A DNA stretch of 37,099 bases from Sedimenticola selenatireducens (lineage in GTDB: Bacteria > Pseudomonadota > Gammaproteobacteria > Chromatiales > Chromatiaceae): positions 1 to 37,099 of the forward strand of contig NZ_VMNH01000020.1 in assembly GCF_007625115.1 (NCBI RefSeq), written 5' to 3'. Of this stretch, positions 1-9,886 are shown piece after piece. Position numbers and translations under genes: made by a program. The notes under the pieces were generated by a model. The model was not told where the DNA came from. It did no database searches and worked only from the letters and a program-made list of their open reading frames with translations. Within the stretch, counting starts at the first letter, position 1; every line of letters begins with the position of its first letter.

Positions 1-25
1 CAACAGAAAGATTGAACATTTTTGA

Positions 26-238
26 GAAGAACACACGAATAAGGAAAATAGAAACAACGGTGATACTTCTTCAAATATCATCAATAGGTCGCCCTATCCC
101 ATACTGCATTTGATATGGGAAGAGAGTTGTCGCCATGACCGTATTCCAGCGCGCAATATTGCGCTGCTGGAAAAAATCGGTCGGGATAAGATGCAGGCGT
201 TACTGCAGGCCTGTTTTGATGAGGGGATTCAATATTGA
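26..238 (+). other. Unassigned coding tail at left edge
   Basis: An open frame runs from 26 to a TGA at 236-238 with no ATG. Its last part, from about 90, reads like real protein (PYPILHLIWEES, then RIPARNIALLEKIGRDKM, ending ACFDEGIQY). I do not recognise the family. A second frame (3-112) is open up to a stop just before this part. The tail could therefore belong to a gene that enters from the left and is frameshifted, or to a decayed gene. A hairpin with 7-bp arms (97-103 and 114-120) lies within it. It is convergent with the next gene, with only 6 bases between the two stop codons. Confidence 0.25.
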
Positions 239-244
239 GTCGAC

Positions 245-976
245 TTACTCTTCCGATTCAATCTCAGCATCGTGATAGATGTTCTGAACATCATCCAGGT
301 CATTTAGCATATCGATAAACTTGTTGAACATTTCTATATCATCATCAGAGGTAATCGGCGTGCTGCCTTGTGGTAGGAACTGAATTTCATCCACATCAAA
401 ATCGATTTCACCAAAGGCATCAATCAAGGCCTGCTTGGCTTTAAAGTATTCAGTGTGGGGTGCGAAGAGGGTGATCTTTCCGCCGTCACTTTCAATGTCA
501 GTTACGTCGACATCGGCACCGAGCAGGGCTTCCAGAACGGCATCTTCATCATCATGCGCAAAGGCCAGAATCGCAGCGTGGTCAAACATGTGGCTGACGC
601 TGCCCTGGTTACCAATTTTGCACTTTGTCTTGGTAAAGCACTGGCGGACATCACCAAAGGTACGGTTGGGGTTATCGGTCAGGCAGTCAATCATCACCAT
701 ACAGCCGCCGGGCCCGAAGCCCTCATATCGAGCAGGTGAAAAGTCTTCACCGCCACTGCCTTTGGCCTTGTCGATGGCTTTTTCGATCACATGTGAAGGG
801 ACTTGGTCTTTCTTGGCGCGATCGATCAGCCCGCGGAGTGCAAGATTACCCGCTGGATCAAGACCACCGGTCTTTGCAGTGACATAAATCTCACGACCGT
901 ATTTACTGTAGACCTTCGCTTTGGCGTCAGCTGTCTTAGCCATGGACACTTTGCGATTCTGATAGGCTCTGCCCAT
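245..976 (-). CDS. YebC/PmpR-family regulator, YeeN-like
   Basis: This 243-residue protein belongs to the YebC/PmpR/TACO1 family, whose members act as DNA-binding regulators or help translation of difficult stretches such as polyproline. The N-terminus MGRAYQNRK, then [15 protein letters not shown], and the core [10 protein letters not shown] and NRTFGDVR are diagnostic. They resemble E. coli YeeN more than YebC, which begins MAGHSKW. Length is normal for the family. The C-terminus is acidic, as usual ([18 protein letters not shown]). The ATG at 974-976 is preceded by GGAG about 9 bases upstream. A second in-frame ATG (residue 12) is less likely because residues 1-11 are family-like. The gene is transcribed away from ybiT. 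The family is certain, the specific role is not. Confidence 0.9.
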   Translation of the reverse strand: MGRAYQNRKVSMAKTADAKAKVYSKYGREIYVTAKTGGLDPAGNLALRGLIDRAKKDQVPSHVIEKAIDKAKGSGGEDFSPARYEGFGPGGCMVMIDCLTDNPNRTFGDVRQCFTKTKCKIGNQGSVSHMFDHAAILAFAHDDEDAVLEALLGADVDVTDIESDGGKITLFAPHTEYFKAKQALIDAFGEIDFDVDEIQFLPQGSTPITSDDDIEMFNKFIDMLNDLDDVQNIYHDAEIESEE

Positions 977-1370
977 TGTGCTGCTGCTCCGCAGAAAAAT
1001 TTAAAAGGGGAATTTTACAGGGATGTTTTTATTCAGGGAACCTTTTAGTCTTATTTGCCCGGAGTCCAACGTATTGGCGGAGTGACTTCCCGCATGCAGA
1101 AAACCAGTGTTAGGGAATAAAAGGGTATGTAGGGCGGATGTTATCCTGGCTGAGGACTCTCTTGCTTGATCAATGGGGTGCTTTTCTCTAACATACGCAC
1201 GATTTTGAATAGGCTGTAAATCTGCACGTCTGGACCCAGACGGCCTGTCTGTGGTCTTTAACCCGGATTATGTGTTGGTCGGATGCCCTTATACGGCGTC
1301 GACACTCTCTTTTTGTATTTCATTGAATGACTTGTGGGTTGTTCGATGGCCCTGCTGATCGGAATTTGAT
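977..1370. other. Divergent intergenic region, yebC-like / ybiT
   Basis: These 394 bases lie between two divergently read genes and must hold both promoters. On the minus strand TTCCCT-17-TAAAAT (with the -10 at 1012-1017) is a weak promoter candidate for the YebC-family gene. No convincing promoter was found for ybiT. A short inverted repeat at 1227-1242 (CGTCTGG/CCAGACG with a 2-base spacer) lies in what would be the ybiT leader, but no T-run follows it. No credible small gene was seen. Confidence 0.4.
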
Positions 1371-3002
1371 GTGATTATTACCGCAAATATCACCATGCAA
1401 TTTGGTGCCAAACCGTTGTTTGAGAATATCTCGGCCAAGTTTGGCAATGGCCACCGCTTTGGCCTTATCGGTGCCAACGGGTGTGGCAAGTCGACCCTGA
1501 TGAAGATTCTTGGGGGCGACCTGGAGCCGTCAGCCGGTCACGTGAAAGTAGATAGCAACGAGCGGGTGGGTAAACTGCGTCAGGATCAGTTTGCCTTCGA
1601 AACGTTTACCGTTATCGATACCGTCATCATGGGTTATGACCGACTCTGGGAGGTCAAGCGAGAGCGTGATCGTATCTACTCATTGCCGGATATGAGCGAA
1701 GATGACGGTATGAAGGTTGCTGAGCTAGAAGTGGAATTCGCCGAGCTGGATGGCTACAGTGCCGAGGCACGTGCAGGCGAGCTGCTGCTGGGGTTGGATA
1801 TTCCGGAATCCCAGCACTTTGGCTTGATGAGTGAAGTGGCGCCAGGCTGGAAGCTGCGGGTGTTGTTGGCGCAGGCCCTGTTTGCTAATCCCGATATTCT
1901 GCTACTGGATGAGCCAACCAACAACCTGGATATCAATACCATCCGCTGGTTGGAAGGGGTGTTGAATCAACGTTCCAGCACGATGATTATCATCTCGCAT
2001 GATCGCCATTTCCTGAACAGTGTCTGCACCCACATGGCGGATCTGGATTACGGTGAGTTGCGCATCTATCCCGGTAATTACGACGAGTACATGACTGCCG
2101 CAACACAGGCGCGTGAACGTCTCCTATCTGGCAATGCCAAGAAGAAGGCACAGATTGCCGAGCTTCAAACCTTCGTTAGTCGCTTCAGTGCCAATGCGTC
2201 CAAGGCCAAACAGGCCACCTCGCGTGCGCGTCAGATAGAGAAGATTCAACTGGATGAGGTGAAGGCGTCGAGCCGTGTCAGTCCCTTTATTCGTTTCAAC
2301 CAAACTAAAAAACTTTATCGTTTGGCGCTTGAGGTTGAAGGATTGACCAAGGGTTATGATGCGGAACCACTGTTTAAGAAACTCGATCTGCAAATTGAAG
2401 TGGGCGAACGGGTGGCGATTATTGGTGCGAATGGTATTGGTAAAACAACCTTGATGCGTACCCTGGTGGGCGATCTGGAAGCGGACAGCGGTGAAGTGAA
2501 GTGGTCAGGTAACTGCAATATTGGCTATTTTGCACAAGATCATGCCGCTGACTTTGAACTGGACCGGGATCTCTACTCCTGGATGGAGCAGTGGGGCCAG
2601 GAGAAAGATGATGAGCAGGTGATTCGTGGCACCCTGGGGCGTCTGCTGTTTTCACAAAATGACATCAACAAGTCTGTTAAGGTGATCTCCGGTGGAGAGC
2701 AGGGCCGTATGCTATTCGGTAAACTGATGCTTCAGCAACCCAATATCATGTTGATGGATGAGCCGACCAATCATCTGGATATGGAGTCGATTGAAGCGCT
2801 CAATCTGGCGCTGGAAAACTATCCCGGTACGCTGTTCTTTATCAGCCATGATCGGGAGTTTATCTCTTCACTGGCGACAAGAGTTCTGGAGATCAAGGCG
2901 GATCGTGTGATTGATTTCAAGGGCACCTATGACGAGTATCTGCGTAGTCAGGGGATTGAAGAGCTTAATCCACCTCGTCCAGATCGGGCCAGCAAAAGCT
3001 GA
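1371..3002 (+). CDS. ybiT: ABC-F family ATPase YbiT
   Basis: A 543-residue soluble protein with two ABC ATPase domains joined by the ABC-F linker, and no membrane segments. ABC-F proteins act on the ribosome rather than in transport. The first domain has Walker [10 protein letters not shown] (about residues 34-42), a degenerate signature ([16 protein letters not shown] instead of LSGG, typical of YbiT) and [11 protein letters not shown]. The linker carries [22 protein letters not shown]. The second domain has GANGIGKTT, signature SGGEQGR and MDEPTNHLD. The sequence is nearly collinear with E. coli YbiT, with a slightly longer C-terminus. The start is GTG, chosen because its N-terminus ([12 protein letters not shown]) aligns with that of E. 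coli. The next ATG is internal to the first strand. The gene is convergent with the chemoreceptor gene, 47 bases away. Confidence 0.95.
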   Translation: MIITANITMQFGAKPLFENISAKFGNGHRFGLIGANGCGKSTLMKILGGDLEPSAGHVKVDSNERVGKLRQDQFAFETFTVIDTVIMGYDRLWEVKRERDRIYSLPDMSEDDGMKVAELEVEFAELDGYSAEARAGELLLGLDIPESQHFGLMSEVAPGWKLRVLLAQALFANPDILLLDEPTNNLDINTIRWLEGVLNQRSSTMIIISHDRHFLNSVCTHMADLDYGELRIYPGNYDEYMTAATQARERLLSGNAKKKAQIAELQTFVSRFSANASKAKQATSRARQIEKIQLDEVKASSRVSPFIRFNQTKKLYRLALEVEGLTKGYDAEPLFKKLDLQIEVGERVAIIGANGIGKTTLMRTLVGDLEADSGEVKWSGNCNIGYFAQDHAADFELDRDLYSWMEQWGQEKDDEQVIRGTLGRLLFSQNDINKSVKVISGGEQGRMLFGKLMLQQPNIMLMDEPTNHLDMESIEALNLALENYPGTLFFISHDREFISSLATRVLEIKADRVIDFKGTYDEYLRSQGIEELNPPRPDRASKS

Positions 3003-3049
3003 AATGTTGATAAGTCAGCCAGGTCAATTAGGGTTTGGTTGTGAAAAAC

Positions 3050-5224
3050 TCAAGCAGATAGTCGCAGCGGTTCAGGTTCTTCATCCTGAATTTTATATTC
3101 AGTGGCCTGAGGTTCGTTGTGCAAACTGATGGTTTCACATGTCTCTCTGATATCCGTTTCAGTTGCCGGGGTAATCAGTGATTGCTGAGCGCCTTCCAGG
3201 TCTGTTTCTTGCAATTGGAATTTAAGGATCAGATTTTTCAGTTCGATTGAAAGATTTGAGAGACCTTCGCCCGCTTGCACAGCCTGCTCGGCCTGCTCAA
3301 AAGTCTGATCCGCAAAATCTGAAATATCCAGGGCATTGCTGTTGATATGTGTGGTGACGCTTTGCTGATGGGTAACGGCCTCAAGGATTTCACTGTTCAT
3401 GGTGGATAGCGTGGTAATACCCTTGGCAATACGCTTAAGAGAGGCTTCGGTGGCACCTGTCTGCTCAACGGTGGACTCCATGCAGTTGTGGCTGCGATCT
3501 ATTGAACCCACTACCGAAACGATACGGCTCTGTATCTTGTCTATGGTGGTTTGTACCTGAAATACGGAGTCGTGCGTGCGCTGTGAAAGCGTGCGTACCT
3601 CATCAGCGACCACGGCGAATCCACGACCGACTTCTCCCGCTCGGGCGGCCTCTATCGCGGCATTCAGGGCCAGAAGATTGGTCTGCTTGGCGATTTCCTG
3701 AATGACCTTGAGTATGTTTTCGATCTCAGCACTGTCTTGTGCCAATTTATCAACCTCATGGTGGGCATTCTGGAGTTCGCTGGATAATGCGCTGACGACC
3801 TGACGGGTCTCTTCTACTATGCGGACACTTTGCCTTGCTTCGTTATCGGCCTGGTCACTGATCGAGGCTGCCTGTTCGGCATTTTGAGCCACCTGATTAA
3901 TATTATTTTGCAAGTCGGAAAGTGCATTGGCAATGGATTTGGTCTTTTGCCGTTGCTCTCGCATCGTCGTGAGTGTTTTCTGGTTAGAGTCCAATGAATG
4001 AGAAACCTCGCTGACGAGGTGATCTATAAATTCATTGACCGAGGCAATCACCTGGTGCCAGGAAGTGAGCAGATTGTTAAAGGCCTGACCCGCGGAACCA
4101 ATGTCATCCTTGCTTTGAACTGATGCGCGTAGATAGAGGATGCCTGTTTCTTCTACCTTCATAATAGTCTCAGACAAATGGCGTATTGAGCCAAGTACAC
4201 TGCGCGTAACGGACATGCCGACAATCAGTGCTAGGAGCGCACCAATACCGAGCAAAATCCAGTTGGTGGTTATCATCTCTTGGCTGTTCTCCTTTATCCG
4301 GGTGGCGCCCAGTTGCTGAAGTCCTTCCTGTTTATTTGATAGCTCCAATAACAGTGATTCCAGCTTCTCTTGTGCTGGCAGCGCCTGATTGGCCAACCAG
4401 TCATTCGCCAGATTCCAGTCATCCTGCTGACGCAATTCGATAATCTCATCCGGTAGCTTCCGGAAGGCACGATGGGCCTTTACATAGGCCTTCCATTCAT
4501 CCAACTGCTCTGCATTGAACAGGGTGTCCGCCATACCCAACTCCTGGAAACGGGTATTGTTGCGCAGCCAGTACACGTCTACTTTGTTACTGAATTTCTG
4601 GTCGCCGGTTAGCAGAAAAGCGCGTATGTTTGCAATGGTCAATCCCAATGTGCCTTGGACTTCAGCCATATTGACCAGTACCTGCTTCCGCAGGTTGTCA
4701 GAAGGCTCATACTTTTCCAGGTCAATCAGTTTGGCGATTTTACTGGACATGATTTCAGCCAGTGGTTCAGCCTTATCGGTGAAGAGGCTTTGGGCTGGAA
4801 TATTATCAGGTGTGTGGCTGATATCCTCTATACGTTTAAGTATGCCCATCAGATTTTCAAGCTCCTGGCTAATGCCAAGCAGCAGTTCTGATGCTTCAGG
4901 GTCGGTCGCTGTTGAGAGTGCGTCCAACTGTGTGAGTGCGGGCATGATCTCCAATTCAATGATCTGTTTTCGTGTTTCACGAAACTTGGGATCATTGAGT
5001 ACCATCCACCCGCGCAGCGCTGCAAGTGATGCATCAATGCCGGATTTTAGTTTAAGGCTCTCCTGGACCAGAGGGGCTTGGGTGTCGACCATCTTGGTTG
5101 TTAACTCATTGTTCCGGTTGATCTGGATCAGATTGATCACCACTACAATGGCCATTAGGGCAACGATGGCCGTTAAGCCGGCGGTCAATCGGAAGCGCAA
5201 GGTCAGGTTGTTGAGTATATTCAT
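3050..5224 (-). CDS. Methyl-accepting chemotaxis protein
   Basis: A 724-residue transmembrane chemoreceptor. TM1 is at about residues 12-33 and TM2 at about 322-340. The large periplasmic region between them is helical, of the four-helix-bundle kind. A HAMP region follows, then the long cytoplasmic coiled coil. The hairpin tip that contacts CheA and CheW is at about residues 511-547 ([22 protein letters not shown], then [12 protein letters not shown]). There is no C-terminal CheR-binding pentapeptide; the protein ends EPEPLRLSA. The frame is open further upstream to 5338. The ATG at 5222-5224 is preferred because it puts TM1 at the N-terminus, and the extra 38 residues look non-coding. The ligand cannot be read from the sequence. 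Its upstream neighbour on the same strand is a cyclic-di-GMP gene, 129 bases away. Confidence 0.92.
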   Translation of the reverse strand: MNILNNLTLRFRLTAGLTAIVALMAIVVVINLIQINRNNELTTKMVDTQAPLVQESLKLKSGIDASLAALRGWMVLNDPKFRETRKQIIELEIMPALTQLDALSTATDPEASELLLGISQELENLMGILKRIEDISHTPDNIPAQSLFTDKAEPLAEIMSSKIAKLIDLEKYEPSDNLRKQVLVNMAEVQGTLGLTIANIRAFLLTGDQKFSNKVDVYWLRNNTRFQELGMADTLFNAEQLDEWKAYVKAHRAFRKLPDEIIELRQQDDWNLANDWLANQALPAQEKLESLLLELSNKQEGLQQLGATRIKENSQEMITTNWILLGIGALLALIVGMSVTRSVLGSIRHLSETIMKVEETGILYLRASVQSKDDIGSAGQAFNNLLTSWHQVIASVNEFIDHLVSEVSHSLDSNQKTLTTMREQRQKTKSIANALSDLQNNINQVAQNAEQAASISDQADNEARQSVRIVEETRQVVSALSSELQNAHHEVDKLAQDSAEIENILKVIQEIAKQTNLLALNAAIEAARAGEVGRGFAVVADEVRTLSQRTHDSVFQVQTTIDKIQSRIVSVVGSIDRSHNCMESTVEQTGATEASLKRIAKGITTLSTMNSEILEAVTHQQSVTTHINSNALDISDFADQTFEQAEQAVQAGEGLSNLSIELKNLILKFQLQETDLEGAQQSLITPATETDIRETCETISLHNEPQATEYKIQDEEPEPLRLSA

Positions 5225-5289
5225 GTCAAATCCAAAAACATTGTTTAATAAAATTGAGTACAGCTTTAGCCTATTGTCATTACCTGTAG

Positions 5290-5310
5290 ATGACCCTTGG
5301 GTCATGTTTT
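5290..5310 (+). terminator. Hairpin plus T-run reading rightward
   Basis: The inverted repeat ATGACCC-TT-GGGTCAT (5290-5305) is perfect and is followed on the plus strand by GTTTTTCTT. It looks like a small intrinsic terminator for rightward transcription, yet both flanking genes read leftward. It could stop antisense transcription, or the dyad could be an operator for the chemoreceptor gene. Confidence 0.3.
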
Positions 5311-5353
5311 TCTTACAGGCACTGGTTTTCAATACCAATACAAGGGCCAGATG

Positions 5354-7147
5354 CTAGGCGACTGCTTCGTTTTTATCGAAGGATTTCAGGGGCACACGTC
5401 GACGCTCTACAAATAGACTATTGCCTGAAATACGCTTTGCCTCGTGCTTGGCGCCCGTGGCTAGTGCGGCGATATCATGATGGCTTTTGCAGCGATAGGG
5501 GTCTGGAATGGCGCAGCCTATAGAGAGTGTTAACAGGGGGAAGAAGCGGTATTTCCCCGCTCTATCTTGAGACCAGATGCCGCCCTGGTTGATATCTTCG
5601 CGAGTGTAGTAGCGGGCTACATTTTTTTTAAAATGAGCAAGAATGTTCTTGCAACGATCCCGCCAGTCTTCACTTAGTAAAATGAGAATAAAGTCATCGC
5701 CACCAATGTGGCCGACAAAATCATGTTCTTCAGGAACATTGGCTTTAAGGATTTCAGCCAGATCCTTAATGACTTGATCGCCTTTCTCGTAACCGTATTT
5801 GTCATTAAACGGCTTGAAGCTGTCCAGATCACAATAGCAGACAACAAACTCTTGCTTTTCTCTGAGCAGATAGTCTACTTCTTCGTATATTGGGACATTA
5901 CCGGGCAGCAAAGTTAGCGGGTTGGCATAACGGGCGCTGCGCACCTGCATTTCGGTAATGACAGTCAATAGATCAGTAGCTGATCCCATACCTTTATAGC
6001 ATCCGTTCTCTAAGATAATAAAATCAAGGGCCTTGTCCTGTTTCATCTGTTCACTGACACGTCTGCTTGCTTCTTCTATAGGGAGATTTGACTCAAGCAT
6101 GAGCGCTTCGTTTTCTATAAATCGGGAGATGGCTTTTTTTCCATGCAGTTCACGTCCAAAACGGGTTAATAGAAGGCTCGTCAGGGTGTTCTTTCTGGCC
6201 AGGCCTATCGGCATGTCACCGTCAACAATGGGTAGGCTGTCGAGTTGTGGGGCCATGTGAAATATCTGTGCGCACTCATCCACGGTGGTGCTGGAGGGGA
6301 TGCCAGGTGTTCTTTGTAGCAAGTCTGCAATGGTCTTGGAAAAGTAACTGCGACCAAACGGCTTTTTTTCATCAGGGGCCAGATAAGCAAAGCTGTTTTT
6401 TGGAATGCGTACTATCGGTATATTGGTTGGGCGCGCAAAATAGTAACCTTGAATATAGTCTATGCCCATTTTAGTGACGCAACGATATTCCTCGATTGTT
6501 TCAACCCCTTCGCCGATGACCCGACAATTGAGTCCGCGGGCAATATTTAAAATCGATCGGACAAACTCCTGTTTGACGTTATCCTCGTGAATGTCCTGCA
6601 TGAAATGGCGATCGATCTTGACATAATCGGGCCGCAGTTCCGACCACATTCTCAATCCGGCATAGCCGGCACCGAGATCATCAATAGCAATCTCAAATCC
6701 CATCTCCTTAAAGTGATTTTTGGCATCCCTTATGACATCATAATTTTGTGTCGGATACTGTTCGGTCAACTCGATCACGACACGTTCAGGTTTTAATCCA
6801 GCCTGTTCTGCAATATCCAGAGTACAACCGGTTGGATAACCGGGCTGTGCAAGACTTTCAGGACTGGTATTAAGAAACAGCTTTTCCGGCAGATTTAATC
6901 GCAGGAACTGCTTGATTGCGACTTCTCGGCAGAGCATCTCCAATTCGACCAGACGCCCACAACTTGCGGCTGTCTCGAACAGGGTCACCGGGGAGTGAAG
7001 GGGAGTGTTTGAAGGGCCTCTTATGAGCGCTTCATAGCCATATATAGCACGGAGTTTGTTACTGACTATCGGTTGAAACAGGACGGTAAGTGAACGTTCT
7101 TGAATAATCCTATTCAGAGAGTCTTCCAGTGAGAGAGGCATCTTCAT
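5354..7147 (-). CDS. EAL - CBS-like - GGDEF cyclic-di-GMP protein
   Basis: A 597-residue cytoplasmic protein with no membrane segments. The N-terminal EAL phosphodiesterase domain (about residues 20-250) keeps EAL (39-41), the NTSPES region, IELTE, AIDDLGAGYA, the KID lysine, GEGVE and QGYYFARP, so hydrolysis of cyclic-di-GMP is plausible. The middle (about 270-400) looks like a pair of CBS modules (SLPIVDGDMPIGLARK; LEGNGCYKGM-type strands), a likely nucleotide-sensing unit. The C-terminal GGDEF domain has CDLDSFKPFND but a GGDDF signature (482-486) and no clear RxxD inhibitory site, so cyclase activity is uncertain. The ATG at 7145-7147 has AAAGG about 10 bases upstream. An open extension to 7186 lacks such a signal. 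Confidence 0.9.
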   Translation of the reverse strand: MKMPLSLEDSLNRIIQERSLTVLFQPIVSNKLRAIYGYEALIRGPSNTPLHSPVTLFETAASCGRLVELEMLCREVAIKQFLRLNLPEKLFLNTSPESLAQPGYPTGCTLDIAEQAGLKPERVVIELTEQYPTQNYDVIRDAKNHFKEMGFEIAIDDLGAGYAGLRMWSELRPDYVKIDRHFMQDIHEDNVKQEFVRSILNIARGLNCRVIGEGVETIEEYRCVTKMGIDYIQGYYFARPTNIPIVRIPKNSFAYLAPDEKKPFGRSYFSKTIADLLQRTPGIPSSTTVDECAQIFHMAPQLDSLPIVDGDMPIGLARKNTLTSLLLTRFGRELHGKKAISRFIENEALMLESNLPIEEASRRVSEQMKQDKALDFIILENGCYKGMGSATDLLTVITEMQVRSARYANPLTLLPGNVPIYEEVDYLLREKQEFVVCYCDLDSFKPFNDKYGYEKGDQVIKDLAEILKANVPEEHDFVGHIGGDDFILILLSEDWRDRCKNILAHFKKNVARYYTREDINQGGIWSQDRAGKYRFFPLLTLSIGCAIPDPYRCKSHHDIAALATGAKHEAKRISGNSLFVERRRVPLKSFDKNEAVA

Positions 7148-7297
7148 GGCTGTAACCTTTGTGGTGCAAGTCGAGTGACCGCGCAAGATTAAGGCATGGG
7201 TATTACAAAAATGTGAAAAGTGTCAGTTCAAAGATCGATCGAGTAAGCGTGGGTGTTTTAAACGTAATAGACGATCAGCTTGATGCGTGTGGTTGTG

Positions 7298-7798
7298 TTA
7301 TTTATGAGCAAGCTGTTTCTTGCAATGGACACAAACATAACACTGGCCGTTTAGTGCGCGGTTATGTCGAATGCTACTTAACTGATGGGTTCGGCATTCA
7401 CAGTGATATGAAAAGCGTTTTAGTGTGCGTCGGGTTGATCGGCTTACATCATAGCTATGACAGCGCGAGGCCTCGGCGCCGAACAGTTGCATGACTTCTC
7501 GCCACTCCGCGCCATGAGGTTTTATACGCTTACCGAAAAAACCCCGTGCAATGATGTGGGCCACTTCATGCGGTACGGTGCGTTTAAGAAAATCTTCCTG
7601 GTTCTCTATCAGCAGTAAGGCATTAAGGCGAATAATAGGTTTGGCGCGGCGTGGAAAGAGCGCCATGCCAGCGGCTTTGCCGGTAAGATCAAATTTTAGT
7701 TCGACCTTACCGGGGTCTTTGCCATAGTGTTCGCCGGCGCTTTTGAGCAACTGAAGGGTGAGTTGTTCAACTTCTTTTTGTAACGCGGTTTCAAACAT
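7298..7798 (-). CDS. sprT: SprT-family zinc metalloprotease-like protein
   Basis: A 166-residue protein of the SprT/Spartan-like family. The zinc-binding helix HEVAHIIA (about residues 77-84), with a downstream histidine in KPHGAEWREVM, fits the SprT metallopeptidase site. The C-terminal half has a zinc-ribbon pattern (CEC, later CYVCVHCKK). Length matches E. coli SprT. The function is poorly known; Spartan relatives cleave DNA-protein crosslinks. It begins 20 bases after the lutC stop on the same strand and may be read through from that operon, although the functional link is not evident. The ribosome-binding site is weak. Confidence 0.88.
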   Translation of the reverse strand: MFETALQKEVEQLTLQLLKSAGEHYGKDPGKVELKFDLTGKAAGMALFPRRAKPIIRLNALLLIENQEDFLKRTVPHEVAHIIARGFFGKRIKPHGAEWREVMQLFGAEASRCHSYDVSRSTRRTLKRFSYHCECRTHQLSSIRHNRALNGQCYVCVHCKKQLAHK

Positions 7799-7818
7799 TC
7801 GAGGTCGTTGCGTCTCGC

Positions 7819-8475
7819 TTACTGGATCAACAATACAATCAATTCTACCGGTCCATGCACACCATAGGCCAGCGTCTGTTCAATATCGGCTGATTTAGAG
7901 GGACCAGAGATAAGTAGTGAATTGGTGGGCATCCCTTCATACCACTTCTCGTTGATGATAGCGTCAGAGAAGGTGTTGTGCAGTTTGTCGGCTTCAACAA
8001 CAGCGATGTGTACAGGTGGTACCAGCGAGAAGGTACGGGGTTCTTCAGGTGTTGGCCAGAGGATCATGGCACCCACTTCTGCAATGCCGCTACGGGTTGA
8101 GGTGATCGCGGCATCAATATCGAAGAACAGCTCCTCTTTCCATCCGTCCACATCGACTTCACGCGTCACTAACACAGGTAATTCAGAATCTTTTTTCCAG
8201 GCTGCTTCGATCTGCGTTGCCAAGGGTCCGGCGGGTGCATAGAGTAGATTCTTAAACGCTTTCGCTTTTGCCAGCTCAGCCAGTTTGTTCGCCCAATCCG
8301 TGGCGCTGACCAGGTGTACTTCAGTTTTCACGGAACGCATCGCTTTGCAAAAATGTTCGATGCGCTCTTCTTTGCTCCAGTCAGGGGATTCAAAGCCGCG
8401 ATCCAGGTCAACGGGTGTCTTCTCGGCCGTGCGGGCTCGCAGTCTGGCAAGAATGTTTGCGCGTGCATTACTCAT
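7819..8475 (-). CDS. lutC: Lactate utilisation protein LutC (LUD domain)
   Basis: A 218-residue LutC/YkgG protein, the third component of the LutABC (LldEFG) complex that oxidises L-lactate to pyruvate in Bacillus, Campylobacter and Shewanella. The LUD-domain features are the central DIDAAITSTRSGIAEVGAM stretch, a proline-rich PPVHIAVVEADK strand and the C-terminal SADIEQTLAYGVHGP. The N-terminus MSNARANILARLRAR is family-like. The ATG at 8473-8475 overlaps the lutB stop (8468-8470) by 8 bases, which suggests translational coupling. An upstream extension of the frame to 8544 lies inside lutB and is rejected. Confidence 0.93.
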   Translation of the reverse strand: MSNARANILARLRARTAEKTPVDLDRGFESPDWSKEERIEHFCKAMRSVKTEVHLVSATDWANKLAELAKAKAFKNLLYAPAGPLATQIEAAWKKDSELPVLVTREVDVDGWKEELFFDIDAAITSTRSGIAEVGAMILWPTPEEPRTFSLVPPVHIAVVEADKLHNTFSDAIINEKWYEGMPTNSLLISGPSKSADIEQTLAYGVHGPVELIVLLIQ

Positions 8476-9886
8476 TGTCAAAACCCTCTTCACGGGCGAG
8501 TTCATGTAACGATTTTGGTGCGATCTTGGGTGCGGTGCGCACACGTGTCCACGGGCCCATCTTGTTCGGCATTAATCCACGGAACAGCGCGGCCACTTTA
8601 GTGCCGGTACGGTAGACTGCGGGTCTGGCATGTGCCCAACTCCAGAGTTTCCAGATCATCGCCTCTTTTGCTGAGCGGCGGGAACCTTGTCCATTGGTAG
8701 CTCCGGTGTGGTCATTCCTGACTTGTTCGTAGCGCAATCGATGTAACAGTTTTGGTAAAGGTATCTTGACCGGACATACTTCGCCGCAGGCACCACAGAG
8801 TGTTGAGTTGGTTGGCAGAATGCCAAACTTATCCAGACCAAACTTCTGTGGCTCAATGACCGAGCCAATCGGGCCGGGGATCAGTGAGCCATAGGCGTGT
8901 CCACCAATCTTGGTGTAGACCGGGCAGTGGTTCATGCAGGCCCCGCAACGAATACAGCGCAAGCTGTCGAAAAGTTCTTCGTCCTCATAGATCTTGGAGC
9001 GTTGGTTATCCAGCAGCACCAGATGGACCTCTTTGGGACCATCTTTTTCACCGGGCTTGCGTGGCGAGGTGATCATGTTGAAGTAGGTAGAAATGTGCTG
9101 ACCACTGGCAGAGCGTGTAAGCAGTTTCAGCAGGGGAGGGACATCCTCAAGTTTTTCCAGAACCTTTTCGATGCCGGTCACGGCAATATGCACGGGTGGT
9201 GCCGTGGTACACATGCGGCCATTGCCTTCGTTTTCCACCAGGCAAATAGTGCCGGTTTCGGCCACGGCAAAGTTGACACCGGAAAGACCGATCTCGGCAT
9301 CATAAAATTTACTGCGCAAAATCTGCCGTGCGCTGCGGGTCATGGTCTCAATGTCTTCGCTATACGGAATGTCTGGATGTTTGGACTGAAACAGTTTAGC
9401 GATCTCTTGCTTACTTTTGTGGATGGCCGGCGCAATGATGTGAGAGGGCGTCTCATGGTCGAGCTGAATAATGTATTCACCCAAGTCAGATTCCACACAC
9501 TCTTTGCCATGTGCTTCCAGAAAATGGTTCAGTTCCATCTCTTCAGAGACCATGGATTTGCCTTTGATCATGCGCGTGGCATTGTGGCTGTCCATGATGC
9601 CGAGGACGATATGGTTGGCCTCTTCGATGGTTTCAGCCCAGTGGACCTTGATGCCATTGCGTGTGCAGTTTGCCTCAAGTTGTTCCAACAGATCGGCTTG
9701 CTTGACCAAGGCATTGGCGCGAAGCTTTGAGCCAGTGATTCGCAATTCCTCAAGAAATTGCTTGTCAGGGAAGGCGTTACTGCGCTTCTCCATCAGCCCA
9801 TCCATGGCGACACGGAAGTTGCTACGCAGTTGTGAATTATTCAGCGCATCCTTTACGCGTTTGTGAAACTCAGCTGTCTGATGCAT
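8468..9886 (-). CDS. lutB: Lactate utilisation iron-sulfur protein LutB
   Basis: A 472-residue LutB/YkgF (LldF) protein. The N-terminal LUD domain (about residues 60-290) includes GLSGVNFAVAETGTICLVENEG. A ferredoxin-like region follows with two 4Fe-4S motifs: CIRCGACMNHCPVY and CGACGEVCPVKIPLPKLLHR. The C-terminal tail is cluster-free. It should carry electrons from lactate oxidation towards the quinone pool. The ATG at 9884-9886 has GGGAG 8 bases upstream and gives the family's usual length. It overlaps the 3' end of lutA by 17 bases. Confidence 0.95.
   Translation of the reverse strand: MHQTAEFHKRVKDALNNSQLRSNFRVAMDGLMEKRSNAFPDKQFLEELRITGSKLRANALVKQADLLEQLEANCTRNGIKVHWAETIEEANHIVLGIMDSHNATRMIKGKSMVSEEMELNHFLEAHGKECVESDLGEYIIQLDHETPSHIIAPAIHKSKQEIAKLFQSKHPDIPYSEDIETMTRSARQILRSKFYDAEIGLSGVNFAVAETGTICLVENEGNGRMCTTAPPVHIAVTGIEKVLEKLEDVPPLLKLLTRSASGQHISTYFNMITSPRKPGEKDGPKEVHLVLLDNQRSKIYEDEELFDSLRCIRCGACMNHCPVYTKIGGHAYGSLIPGPIGSVIEPQKFGLDKFGILPTNSTLCGACGEVCPVKIPLPKLLHRLRYEQVRNDHTGATNGQGSRRSAKEAMIWKLWSWAHARPAVYRTGTKVAALFRGLMPNKMGPWTRVRTAPKIAPKSLHELAREEGFDNE

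Noticed and set aside
1227-1242. Attenuator hairpin before ybiT
   Set aside because: The stem is short with a 2-base spacer, no T-run follows, and no leader peptide was seen.
5225-5338. Longer N-terminus for the first chemoreceptor
   Set aside because: The extra 38 residues precede a normal receptor N-terminus and contain a hairpin; the short start fits the family.
4515-5357. 280-residue plus-strand open frame
   Set aside because: It is antisense to the chemoreceptor gene; composition is serine- and leucine-rich shadow sequence without a domain or ribosome site.
8897-9730. 277-residue plus-strand open frame
   Set aside because: It lies entirely opposite lutB, whose iron-sulfur motifs are unmistakable, and its own translation has no recognisable domain.
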